Source of the DNA: Xenopus tropicalis | Lineage: Eukaryota > Chordata > Amphibia > Anura > Pipidae | Direction: 5' to 3' | Assembly: GCF_000004195.4 (NCBI RefSeq) | Contig: NC_030678.2 | Location: 32,526,201-32,590,200 of the forward strand | DNA: 64,000 nt | In this document: positions 24,134 to 64,000 of the stretch, in pieces | How the letters are laid out: each line of letters begins with the position of its first letter | How positions within the stretch are numbered: the stretch's first letter is position 1 | Translations under genes and position numbers: made by a program | The notes under the pieces: model-generated | Seen by the model: the letters and a program-made list of their open reading frames with translations, nothing else | Told to the model about the DNA's origin: nothing | The model's database searches: none

Positions 24134-24660
24134 AACCAATGAGATGCTCCCCAAGTAAGTATTTGTCCTTCAAAATGAGAAACAAAAGGTTTGGTTTTTC
24201 TCTTTCTCTGCATCACATGTGCCTGAGGGTTTAAAAAAGGTCTACCTTTCCCCATTCCCTTCTTCACCCACCTATATTAATTTGTTCTGTATCCTCACAT
24301 TACTCTATTTAATGGGCTCCACAGTCCTTTCATGTTTTTTATGCAGGATTCCTGAGTGATTCTGGAGCTTGTTCAGTAGTGTCACTTGCTATTCTATTAG
24401 TATATTGTATATTATTATATATTATATGATTAGTATGTATTAGTATATTATTCTGCTGATTCTAAGTCCAGGTATGTGTGAGGCAGTACTGCTGCCCCTA
24501 TCCTTACAGGATGCTAATGCAGCCCTCAGCTGATCATACAGCCAGTAAAGCACCAATTCAAAGAGTCTTTGAGGTAAATGCTTTGCTGATTATATACAGT
24601 ATATTACAAGTGAATGCCAAAAAGCAGCCATTTGGATTTTGTACATACTGTAGTTAACTT

Positions 24661-25615
24661 GGGTTGAAAAAAGACTAAAGTCCATCAAATGTAACCCCTC
24701 CAAACAAACCCAGTACACACACACACACACACACATCAATATTATCAGGGGCATTTTGGCCTCTAGTGCGGCCCCTCTGTGCTTAGATTATTTGCATCGA
24801 AGGGGGCTGCATGGCTACTGCAGAGAAAGCAATGGCACTAGAAATACTGATTTTTTTCTTTTTGCCTCCCCTGGTAACTTCAGGGGTGCTGCCACCCCAA
24901 GCAAGTCTTTCAACTCGCTTCAATGCAGCAGTACCCCTTGATATTATGCTTGTTCAAGAAATCATCCTAGCCACCCTGAAAGGCATTAACAGAATCTGCC
25001 ATTACCACATCTCTAGGAAGGGCATTCCATAACCTCACTGCCCTCACCGTGAAAACCCCCTACGCTGCTTCAAATGAAAGTTTCATTCCTAATCTAAAGG
25101 GGGGGCCTCTGGTGCACTAATCCTTTTTATTGGAAAAAGGATCTCCCACTCTCTGTAATGTCCTCTAATGACTAATCATGTCCCTTCACAAGTGTCTTTT
25201 TTCCAGAGAAAACAACCACAACCCTGACAGTCTAAACTCATAGTTTAAATCTTTAATTCCCATTTACTAGTTTAGTTGCAGTCTCGGCACTCTCTCCAGC
25301 TCATTTATATCCTTTTTAAGGACTGGAGCCCAAAACTGCACTGCATACTCAAGGTGAGGCCTTACCAGGGACCTATAAAGGGGCAAAATTATGTTCTCAT
25401 CCCTTGAGTCAATTCCCTTTTTATACAAGACATCACTTTATTTGCTTTAGTAGCCACTGATTGGCATTTGCTGGAACTAGAGCAAAGAGATATGTGGCAA
25501 TTAATCGCCACAACTTTTGAAAAAGTCGGTTGCAGCAACTAATCATGTTTCAATCGAGTTTCAGCATCCTGCATGGAACTTTTAGTTTTGCACAATTTAG
25601 TATCATCAGCATCAT
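24661..25615 (-). mobile_element. CR1-type LINE fragment, same family as 4107-5379
   Basis: Read on the minus strand, 25615-25545 matches the FADD region of the plus-strand copy, then after a gap 25470-24970 matches its C-terminal coding part, and 24661-24690 matches the GTTGAACTTGATGGAC 3' region. A CA repeat at about 24716-24734 and other sequence interrupt it. An unrelated MITE-like piece lies at 25480-25545 where about 200 bp of CR1 are missing. The frame is broken throughout. Confidence 0.75.
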
Positions 25616-26172
25616 CACTGTTTGGCTCTACTGGATCCCCTCTCTGATTACATCAACCCATTTTTCTAAGAACACTCCTGATATCAGAAAATTTCCAGCT
25701 CTAGCCAATATCAAATACCCTGTAAGCTTGCGAAGGGTACATAGCTTGTATACACAAATACTGCAAATTGTTTCTGGAAAAGAATTAACTCAGTGTGAAA
25801 AGGAAAAGATTTCAACTTTTAAATACATCTCTACCATATGAATGTAGCAGAATAATGAATCTGAAGAAACAAGTAGTTTTGTTATAATTTCCTTTTGTGC
25901 AATCCTAGTTGAAAGGCAAATTAAGGCCAGGAGACCTGTTATCCTATGGCATCCGTATAATCAATGTCACTTGTCCGCCTCTAGAGCCCTTATCTTAAAT
26001 CTGTTTGTATTAAACAGGCTTGCAGACAGGAAATGTTGCATTGTACGTACTTCTGTATAATGGACATCAAAATCACTGACCTTTATTGTAAGTCAAACAA
26101 CATATACCAGTGCTGCAGTGCAACTGCACGTTAGGATTCCCACACAGTCACTCTCTCCACATGTTGATTTGA

Positions 26173-55727
<29,555 letters not shown>

Positions 55728-57535
55728 GGCAAAAAAGCCTAAGGTCAGCCCAGCTGGTTCAGAATGCACTAGAAGAAACCTCTTGTCCTCCCCTCCTAAG
55801 AAGTACACCCTGATCATGCTCTCCAGGGGGGTAGGAGCCATTACAGGGACTCCAAAAGGACATCCCCAACTAATACTCTTGCTCCAAAGCAGCTTCATTG
55901 TAGATGTGCCTCCAGGGGCCTTTGCTTGGGGCTACCTTTTATCCAAAGGGACAAAATGACAGAAGAAAAGTTTAAAAGCACTAAAGCATTTATCTGCAGC
56001 ATCCACACGACGAGAGGCCAGTGCTTTACATGATGGAGGGGAGACTGAGCAGTCTGGACTGAGCAAAACTAAAACCACATTTGTATGCAAGCCCCCACCA
56101 CCAAGCCATGTTTCTTGGACCTAGTAGTGACACTGTATTAGAAGCACATACAGTTCTATTTTTTTTCCTTGCTGGTCTTATTCCGTTTTTCTTATTTAAG
56201 TTAGTGCTGCTGTATAATCACACGTATGAACAATGAAAGGGCACAGGAGATTGACTGAGGGGGTTACAGTTTTATTGTTAGCCAATACCCAAAGGTTTGT
56301 AGGTTTTTATGGCTGTATGGTGTCTTTATACAGCAGTATAATGTATCCAGATGTTTGTGCATTGGAATTATAAAGCTGCCTATCTATGCAGGCTGCCAGT
56401 TAGCAATTTCTTTTTGCATTGCTGCACAGATTAATGCGGGTCCGGCTGCAGAGTGTCTACACTGATTTGCTGTGCATTATTTATGGAGGTTGTGGAACGT
56501 GGAGCCAAATCCTTACTACTCACTTCATCCTTAGAATAATAACAGTTAAAAAAATTGCTGAAGTTTGTGCCTATTCTAGTAACCCATAGCAACCACTCAG
56601 CAGGCCAGTATATGGTGACTGGTTGCTATGGGACACTAGAATGAGAGCAAACCTGGCACAGCTGTTGTATTAACCTTCAAATATTAATTGCAGTAGTGCT
56701 TCAGAAATTGTTGTTCCGTTGCTTTGCACAATTACAGATGTCTAGGTACAGGGAAAGGCTACTGTATGAAGAGCTACAGCTTAAAGGGATACTTTCATCA
56801 GAATAAACCATCTTTATATAATATTACACATTGTGTTCATCATGTTAAGTAGTTCTGGAAATGATTTACTTTGGAGAGAGTCCCTTTTTGTGCTTCCTTG
56901 GTACTTATGTGACTCTCTTTTACTATAAAAAACACAACAGTCCTGTCTTGCTTTATGGCAGGGATTCTAGCTATACATACAGGATCACAGCAGTTCCACA
57001 GCAGTCTCACAATTTCCCTTTACTGCACTGCTGCCTGGGAAGAACTGTGTAATTTAGCTGACAGTAGAAGGGACAAGCTGAGGCCCAAGAAAGAAACCAT
57101 ATTTAACATTTATATCAAATATAAATCTCTAATATAAAAGAAAAATAAGTTGGCTTAATCAAAGCTTGGGGGAGTCTATACTCTCACAAGTTTTAATTAA
57201 GCCAACTTATTTTGCAATTATAAGGCATATTTATATGATGACACTATTCCTTTAAAAGCTAATTCTCTTTTTCTGCACTTTTATATGGAAGGAAGGTGAG
57301 TACAGGAGCCACTACATTGGACATTTTCCCTTAAAATTTACAGTGGAGGAAATATGTATCATATATAGTACAAGCCACATTCATTCTGCTTATAGAAATG
57401 TTGAGATTAATAATATTGCTCTATATATGTACATTTATGCACCCATATGTGCCGCTAAAGCGCAGAGAAATAATTCTCATCAGTGAGTGCAAGAGTCCCA
57501 CAATGGGATAATAAACACCACACACAGACTAGGCG
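55728..57535 (+). other. coro6: probable coro6 3' UTR with candidate polyadenylation signal at 57510-57515
   Basis: No further reading frame follows the stop. The first AATAAA that I found downstream is at 57510-57515 and has a GT-rich stretch (GGCGTGTTTGTC) 15-25 bases later, as in a working polyadenylation site. If used, the UTR would be about 1.8 kb and would contain the T2-like MITE at 56781-57255. An ATTAAA or another variant upstream could end it earlier; later AATAAA sites exist near 58807 and 59043. Confidence 0.35.
56781..57255. mobile_element. T2-like MITE within the probable coro6 3' UTR
   Basis: TTAAAGGGATACTTTCATCA at the left and, inverted, TTAAAGGAATAGTGTCATCA at the right. 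A separate inner hairpin has AAAATAAGTTGGCTTAAT (about 57143-57160) and its inverse at 57195-57215. Confidence 0.6.
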
Positions 57536-57841
57536 TGTTTGTCATTTCAATGTCACTTTTTTGCAGATTTTTGCACAAATGTTACCACTATGTAATATGT
57601 ATCTAATTACAACTAGGCAGCCGCGTCCCAGCAGAGATCATGGGTAGGAATTTTTTGGCTGTGACAATATTATGCAATATTCCTTTACAGTAGCAGTTTA
57701 AGACAACCTGAAACACGATGTCTGGAGTCGATATCCTTACTGTAGAGCAGTGGGTGACAAGCAGATAGAGCATTGCACCTTTTCTTTTAAATGCAGTAAT
57801 TGCTGCTCTTCATTTCACACATAGAATATATGGTTTTTTTA

Positions 57842-57878
<37 letters not shown>

Positions 57879-59890
57879 GGCTCATGAAACAGTGTAGCGA
57901 ATCAGCTCCCTTCCTGCAAAGAACAGAGAACAGCAAGGGGCAGACAGTGAATCCTTATAAAGGGGATATATAGCCCAAAATATAAATGATTACTGTTAGG
58001 CCTGAGCAATAGCCGCCTAGAACAGCTAATTCCCTTTTTCCTGCAGCAGGAAGCGTCTCTTAATGCTTATGTGATCTGTTCTATTGCTCAGAGAGGAAAG
58101 TACTCAGGGCTATAGGCTATAGGTCCCCTTTAACTGCCTCTATAGGAATGGTTAGATCCCACCCAATGGTTTATCAAATGTTATCATATTTGGATTATTT
58201 TATTGACATCAGTGCCAGGTCAAACTAGGATTGCGCCCAATGGAGGATCTTGTTACAATACAGCGTAAATGAAACTACACTTGCTGCCTCAAATGACACT
58301 TATTCTATTGCATAGCTTTAAATGAAATGCAACCTTACTTGGACATATTTTGTAAATGTCAGTCCAACCAAGTGTCAACTCAGTGTCAGTTGAGACCAAT
58401 AGCTGTTCTGTAACATGCCACAGATACTAAATTGCATTGATCAATCCCCTCTCTGCTACATGTTGTAGCTTGGATTGGATATTTTATTTAGCCTTGGAGC
58501 GCTCCCATAACCCCCACAATGCAACAGAATATAAATGTTAATGCTGTACACAGGAAGCTGCTGTTTCCAAGCTCTATATCAGTGAATGCAGGGAGGTATA
58601 GTTTAACGGCTGAAGCATCACAGGTTAAATACCCTTGTTCTAAATGTTCCCAACTCAGGTTCTGTAAGAATGGGGTTTATGTTGGGCTTTTTGGGAAACA
58701 AAATATTTGCTGATAACAAGGCAAGCTGTGCCAGCTCAGTCCATAACAAGGTTATTGTGCCAGCTCCAGGTATAATGACGTTGCTGTGCCAGTATTCAGA
58801 ACAGCAAATAAACATTTGCCCCAAACCTTGATTGCTCTTCTGGCCAGGCCCACTTCAGGCCCCCAGATATGAAATGAACAATTTCATCCAGTTTGCAGCG
58901 CTGGTCCATTTAGTTTAACAGACAAATATATTTTGTTAAACAGTTTATTTTTCCTCTAGAAAACTAAAACTCACTAGACCTGTTCAGCACAAGGTGCCTA
59001 TTTTCATATGAATGTGGGAGCTGCTATACTGCTTGCACAGGAAATAAAACACCAGATACAGATTTCGAGCCCAAATAATTGGGCTTGGATTTATCATACA
59101 GTAACGTCTGAATGAAGAATCACTACAGTTCACTCAGCAAGTAAGGCCTTGCCAAACCATAAGTGTTTCTAAAGCCGTAATATAGGGTTCAGTTGTACAG
59201 CAGACGGCTGCCTGTCTGTATATTGGCAGTAAGTTATCACTAGTGGGTCTCTCAAGTTGCCAAAGCCCAGATAGTGACTTCAAACCTTACTTGTGTCCAA
59301 ATACAATTGTAAAAGCAAATCGGTACCCGATTCATATGGGTTTATATATTTTCCGTTTTTATATTATTCTATAGATGTTTATCACAGCATATGAGCTCAT
59401 ACAATTCTGCACGGTGAGCCTTATTTAGTGATAATGTTGAGAAATGCCATTTTCTGCTGCTGAGATCAAACTGAATATCATCGCCTTCTGCTGTTTGGCC
59501 TGGGTGGTAGCTGAGTGGAACAACAAAAGCTAATATCATGAAATCTAAAGGGAATAATGTAAATGGCAAAAGTGTTTCCATGTATATGTTCCCTTTAAGC
59601 CTGTGGCACATCAGCCAATCACTGCGCACAGCCACATGTGAATAGCAAGTGTGGGGTGCAGAGAGGTATCAATAGACAGGACCAAACCAGTGGCCTTTAT
59701 AGCATTTCCCCGGCCTGCAGGAAAGTAAATTATTATATGACTATAATGTTATGGCAGACAACACACACATAGTTATATATAGTTGTTTATTTAACAGTTG
59801 GTACCATCACATATACCAAGGCAAGCAATCATTGGACCTCACTTATTTATTAGGGACACATCTTTTTTATGAACTTTTTAGTATGAGGCA
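57536..59890. other. intergenic, no gene seen
   Basis: Apart from the TA-CA microsatellite it holds AT-rich sequence and worn repeat pieces. No coding exon on either strand that I can support. Confidence 0.5.
57842..57879. repeat. TA-CA compound microsatellite
   Basis: An alternating TA tract of about 18 bp runs directly into a CA tract of about 19 bp. Confidence 0.9.
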
Positions 59891-59974
59891 GACTGACAGG
59901 ATCGGACTGGGGGGTGCAGGGCCCACCGGGGCTGCCACCCCACATCCCCAAAGGAGCCCCCGCCGCTGGGACTT

Positions 59975-60330
59975 TGCAATTGGTCTTCATTATTTATTTT
60001 TTATAGTTTTCTAATGATTTGCTTTCCACTTCTACATCTCTGACCCCGGTAGCTTAAAAATTATTGCTCCACTCCCTTATAATTTTATTACTTGTCTTTC
60101 TATTCAGTCCCTCTGCTCATTTAAACCACTGCCTGCTTGCTATGGTAATTTAGACCCTAGCAACCAATGGCTGCTGAAATTCCAAACTGGAGCGCCGTGA
60201 AACAAAATGCTAAATAACTGAAAAACCACAAATAATAAAAAAAATGAAAACCAATTGCAAATTGTCTCAGATTATCATTGCCTATAACATACTAAAGGTT
60301 AATTTAAAGAGAGAGAACAACCTGTTTAAG
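59975..60330. repeat. fragment of a common TTAA-class frog repeat
   Basis: CAATTGGTCTTCATTATTTA, CCTGCTTGCTATGGTAATTT and AACATACTAAAGGTTAATTT are typical blocks, shared in part with 26750-27381 and 14915-15120. Confidence 0.5.
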
Positions 60331-61019
60331 AGTGAGAGCTGACATGCCCAAATGACTGTACCCAGGGGACAGCAGGCCCTCATATGAATTCTAGCTCCTG
60401 GCATTTGCTGACAGACAAAATCAGCTGCAATATAGTTAATAAATTACATATATACCCCCAACTTCAGCTTATAAGGATGTGACTCTATGTGGCTGCTGTG
60501 TTCTGAATGCTGTAATAGCAGAAAGCTGTCACAGTGCGTAGAGGGTATATAGTTCAGCTACAGCTAGAGGGCTACTGGTGCAGTGCTTGATAAAGGGCTT
60601 TTCTTAGAAAACAAAATCAGGAATGTGGGTTCTGTAAGTTGCACCCTCACTGGTGATAAGTATAGGTGATAAGTATCCTTTAGGGGCTCTGATACACAGA
60701 CCTTTTCCCATTCTTCCAACCATTGGCTTTTGTATGGTCCAGCACACAGCTATGCATGTAAAAGCATCCGTGTCTAGGAACCCTTGGGGGGTGCAAGCAG
60801 GGGAGACTGCTATAGATTCCTCACATAATGAGGCAATATAGTACAATAATTGAATAGGAACAGCCCTTATTTACAATAGGATCCAGGGTCGGACTGGGAA
60901 CCCATTCCTGCTGGGCACCCCGGGGCCCCCAGGTCCTACTCTCCCGACGTGCCTAAGTATGTGTGTTCGGGGGAGGAGGTTGAGTGGGTGTCAGGGCCCG
61001 GGGGGTGTTGGGACCATGG

Positions 61020-61290
61020 CGGGGGGTCGAGGCCCCTGTGGGGGGAACTTGGGGTAGGCATAAGAGGCACCTGCCTAGGGCATAATGGTGGGGGGGGCAC
61101 CAGGCAGGTACCTCTTCTGTCGCCTACCACCGGTTTCGTACCCTTTCCGCCGACTGTGCAGCAGTCCCTGTTACCCCCCTCCACCCTGTGTGTGCATGGG
61201 CACATGCGCATGTGGGGTGTTGGCAGTGGGAGGGCCAAGCTAACCAGGTTGCCTAGGGCATCTGGCCCCCTTGGCCCGGCACTGCCCTGC
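61020..61290. mobile_element. hAT-like MITE relic
   Basis: GGGGTAGGCATAAGAGGCAC and CAGGCAGGTACCTCTTCTG form internal inverted repeats like those in 38741-39007. The end reads CTTGGCCCGGCACTGCCCTG. The outer left terminus is not clear. Confidence 0.5.
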
Positions 61291-61879
61291 ACCCCCCAGT
61301 TTTGACCCTGCTAGGACCAAAGCAGCCTGAGGAAACTCTGCCTCTTCTATATAGGAAGTGGCACATGTCATGGCAATGTTCTGCCAGCAGAGGGCACTGG
61401 ATCTATAGTTTTTGGTGTCAGGGGAGACTTCAAATAGTTTCTCAAATGTTAATGTTAACAAAAGTGTATATTAAATGAATACTCTCCCAGGCCTATTTAT
61501 CAGCTTAAACATTGCAGCTTAAATGCCATGACATGTGGGTAAAAACATGTTAAAAAGCTGTTTCATGAATTCTGAGAAGCAAAAACTTTTTGTACCAAAG
61601 TTCTTTTTGCGCCAGAAGTTGTCACATTGACACTTATGGGTCAAGCTTTTGTAATGAATTAGTTCTGCCTTTGTAAGTGCTGTGTAAGAACAGAGCTTTA
61701 CAAATACATGTATAGGCAGTGGTGTAACTATATATACACACCAGACCCACAGTCGCAGGGGGGCCCCAGGCAGCAGGGTCTGCTCTACCTTAGTCCCCCC
61801 TCCCTCCTACCTTAAATATAGTGGCACGGTTGGGGCCAGGAGGGGGTGCGACTGGTCACACCGGTCCCTCTCAAACGAT

Positions 61880-62175
61880 TTTTCTGTTATCCAGATTGTG
61901 TGGGACCTGGGGTATTCCAAATAAGGGATCTTTCTGTAATTTGGATCACTGTACCTTAAGTCTGCTACAAATCATTTAAACATGATATAAACCCAATAGG
62001 ACTGTTTTGCCACCAATATGGATCCATGCAGCTTAGTTACCATCAAGTACAAGGCACTGCTTTATTATTGCAGAGGAACTCATTTTACACATTAGAATTA
62101 TTTGCTTAAAATGAAGTGGGTGGCGGCCTTCCTGTTATTCGGAGCTTTCTGGATAACAAGTTTCTCTAAAGAGCA
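61880..62175. mobile_element. TACAGGTAT MITE, inverted copy, ends worn
   Basis: GACCTGGGGTATTCCAAATA, AACCCAATAGGACTGTTTTG and GGAGCTTTCTGGATAACAAG are in family order. The outermost bases have diverged. Confidence 0.6.
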
Positions 62176-62789
62176 TTTATTTCTATCCTGGGTTTACATT
62201 TCCTTTAATAGACAACATTACATTTCCCAGCCATTACTTCTTTAAAACAAGCTGCAAGATGTTCTCTTTAAGCCCTGGACTTGCAGTTAGACTGTCTGGC
62301 CTTATGAATGCCTGTGCCTAGGGGGTACTTATACTACGCTGTCTATGGCGCCCCCTCTCTGCCATCCCCAGCCATATATATATATTAACCAGTTATAAGT
62401 CCCACGGCAAACCCTCTCCAATAATCCACCTGCAGAGATAGTAACCAACCCAGTTCCACAACCAAACCTCTCTATCAGCAACACCAGCTTTAGCCCACCC
62501 TGCCGTACACTTGCCCATTTAGATTCCCTCCCAGCAATATTAATTACCCCCGTCACTTATATCAGAATGAGGCGCTGGAACCCCCCTTATCCCCTCAATA
62601 TGTACCAGCACCCTATGTATTCAATAACAACACAGAGACATGGTTATGGCTAAATCTGCCGGAGGCACAGGATTTATTAATATCATAGCCATAAATAATA
62701 AAATATTGGGCATTCCCTAATACCAGCTGCGGCTCCCAAACATGGCTCAGCTAAAGGGCAGGGATTGGGTAGTGCGCCCACGAGAAACC

Positions 62790-62930
62790 TACCTTCTCCC
62801 TCTCCCTGCCCTTTAGTGTGCAAAAATGGCTCTAGCCCCGCCCTAGGGGTGATACCTTCTGGCTAGGCCTGCGCGATGGGAGGAGCCAGAATGGTGCCGG
62901 GAGCAGCAGCTTCATGGGATGCACAGAGAC
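62790..62930 (-). promoter_or_regulatory. possible GC-rich promoter or first exon, minus strand
   Basis: CTAGCCCCGCCCTAG holds an Sp1-like GGGCGG box in one of the few stretches near here that does not look like a repeat. Read on the minus strand, CAGGGAGAGGGAGAAG is followed by GTAGGT, a passable donor, at about 62793-62788. It could be the start of a gene running leftward, or chance. No coding sequence supports it. Confidence 0.15.
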
Positions 62931-63052
62931 CTAAACAGACGATGATCCAGAGAAAGGCAAAAACCCTTAGCGCTCAGGCCAATCTGCACTAAGGGAAAAA
63001 TTCCTTTCTGACTCCAAATGGCAATCGGTGTTACACCCTGGATCATGGCTAT

Positions 63053-63301
63053 AAACACACAAACATACACACACACACATATACACACACACACATACAC
63101 ACACACAAACATACACACACACAAACATACACACACAAACATACACACATACACACAAATACATACACACACATACACACACAAACATACACACATACAC
63201 ACACAAACATACACACACACACATACACACAAATACATACACACACATACACACACACATACATACACACACATACTCACACACACATACACACACACAC
63301 A
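63053..63301. repeat. CA-rich compound microsatellite
   Basis: About 250 bp of (CA)n broken by AAACATA and CATACA units. It produces chance frames such as repeated Cys/Val on the minus strand and Thr/His on the plus strand. Confidence 0.95.
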
Positions 63302-64000
63302 GAAAGCATAAAAAACAGGAGGGTCAGGGAGGTGGAGGGTTTCGGAAAAGGGAGAGAAAATGCAGAAAGGCTTGTCTGGTGGAGCGCTGGAAAGAAAAGG
63401 ACAAACTGGTTACAAATGTTTAAGAAGAATAGAATAAATGACAGATATGTACTTTGTATTTTAGGGGGAATATCAAAGATTTATTCTGGGCCTACAGCAT
63501 ATCAGCCATCTGGAATGTCACTGTGCAAACGTATATATTGATCACTTAGTGACAATGCTCCTTTTATGGCCCGGCCTAGTTTATATTGGAAGGGACAATG
63601 ACAATAAAACATAGCCCTCTGTATGATTTTTTTTAATTATTATGGCTGAAAACACAGAATGATATGATTAATAGCTATTCTGACCATTATGTTACAACAG
63701 TGATATTTCTATTATGTGACATTATATCTGTAAAATGTAAAATTGTTTTAAGAAAAAATAAAATGTGTTTAAAAAAGGGACCCATGATCTCAGCCGTACC
63801 ATTCCCATCTAGCTGCTGTTGTGTAACTGATGCGTTATGGTTAGTAACGTGGTTTATGGGAATATAACATTATAAAGCCAAATGGCAGGTACTGTGTAAG
63901 GGTTTGTGGCTGCACATTTGTCATTTAATCTTTAGTTATAATTATGAAATCCTAAGTGGCTCACGTGGTATAATAAAGATGGTCTCAAAGAAAATGACAT
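63302..64000. other. no supported feature
   Basis: AT-rich intergenic sequence after the CA repeat. Short frames lack any domain. Confidence 0.5.

Noticed and set aside
23833..24267. 144-codon minus-strand frame
   Set aside because: It runs through a GC-rich hAT-like MITE (23910-24133), which has few stops by composition.
60936..61305. 118-codon frames on both strands
   Set aside because: Both lie in GC-rich hAT-like repeat relics. High GC and lack of stop codons explain them.
62912..63311. Frames of Cys/Val or Thr/His repeats
   Set aside because: Product of a CA-rich microsatellite in several frames.

Overview
This window is vertebrate nuclear DNA, almost certainly from a Xenopus frog. 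The gene has GT-AG introns. The repeats are the kinds that crowd frog genomes: TTAA-ended T2/Kolobok-like MITEs, TTA-flanked Harbinger-like foldbacks, hAT-like MITEs, a CR1-type LINE whose 3' end is an 8-bp repeat, a tRNA-derived SINE and a dead Tc1-like transposon. I cannot separate X. laevis from X. tropicalis by eye. Family names rest on termini, target duplications and memory of the families, not on a database search.

One cellular gene is clear: coronin 6 (coro6), plus strand, from the ATG at 26329 to the stop at 55727. Eleven coding exons can be read, two of which are alternatives, each with canonical splice sites and compatible phases. Spliced with one alternative exon they give 471 residues. 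The product has the coronin N-terminal signature, a WD40 beta-propeller, the conserved C-terminal propeller extension, a linker and a short coiled coil with a trimerisation motif. It should bind and organise actin filaments. The coding gene spans about 29 kb because its introns are full of transposons.

The most interesting feature is a pair of homologous 120-bp exons, 42686-42805 and 44243-44362. Both are phase 0 at each end, both code for the same 40-residue piece of the propeller, and they share 24 of 40 residues. They look like alternative, probably mutually exclusive, exons. The upstream copy has a very weak acceptor and the downstream copy a strong one.

Layout: 1-26318 lies upstream of the first coding exon. 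It is repeat-rich and holds a CR1 reverse-transcriptase ORF (4111-5226), several large foldback elements and nested MITEs. Any 5' untranslated exon is in here but I could not place it. 26329-55727 is coro6, with a 38-bp minisatellite in intron 5, a 120-bp inverted duplication just before exon 3, and a 339-bp near-complete palindrome in intron 8. 55728 to about 57.5 kb is probably 3' UTR. The rest to 64000 is intergenic, with repeats, a GC-rich promoter-like patch near 62.8 kb and a CA-rich microsatellite at 63.05-63.3 kb. I see no bacterial, viral or CRISPR-type system.
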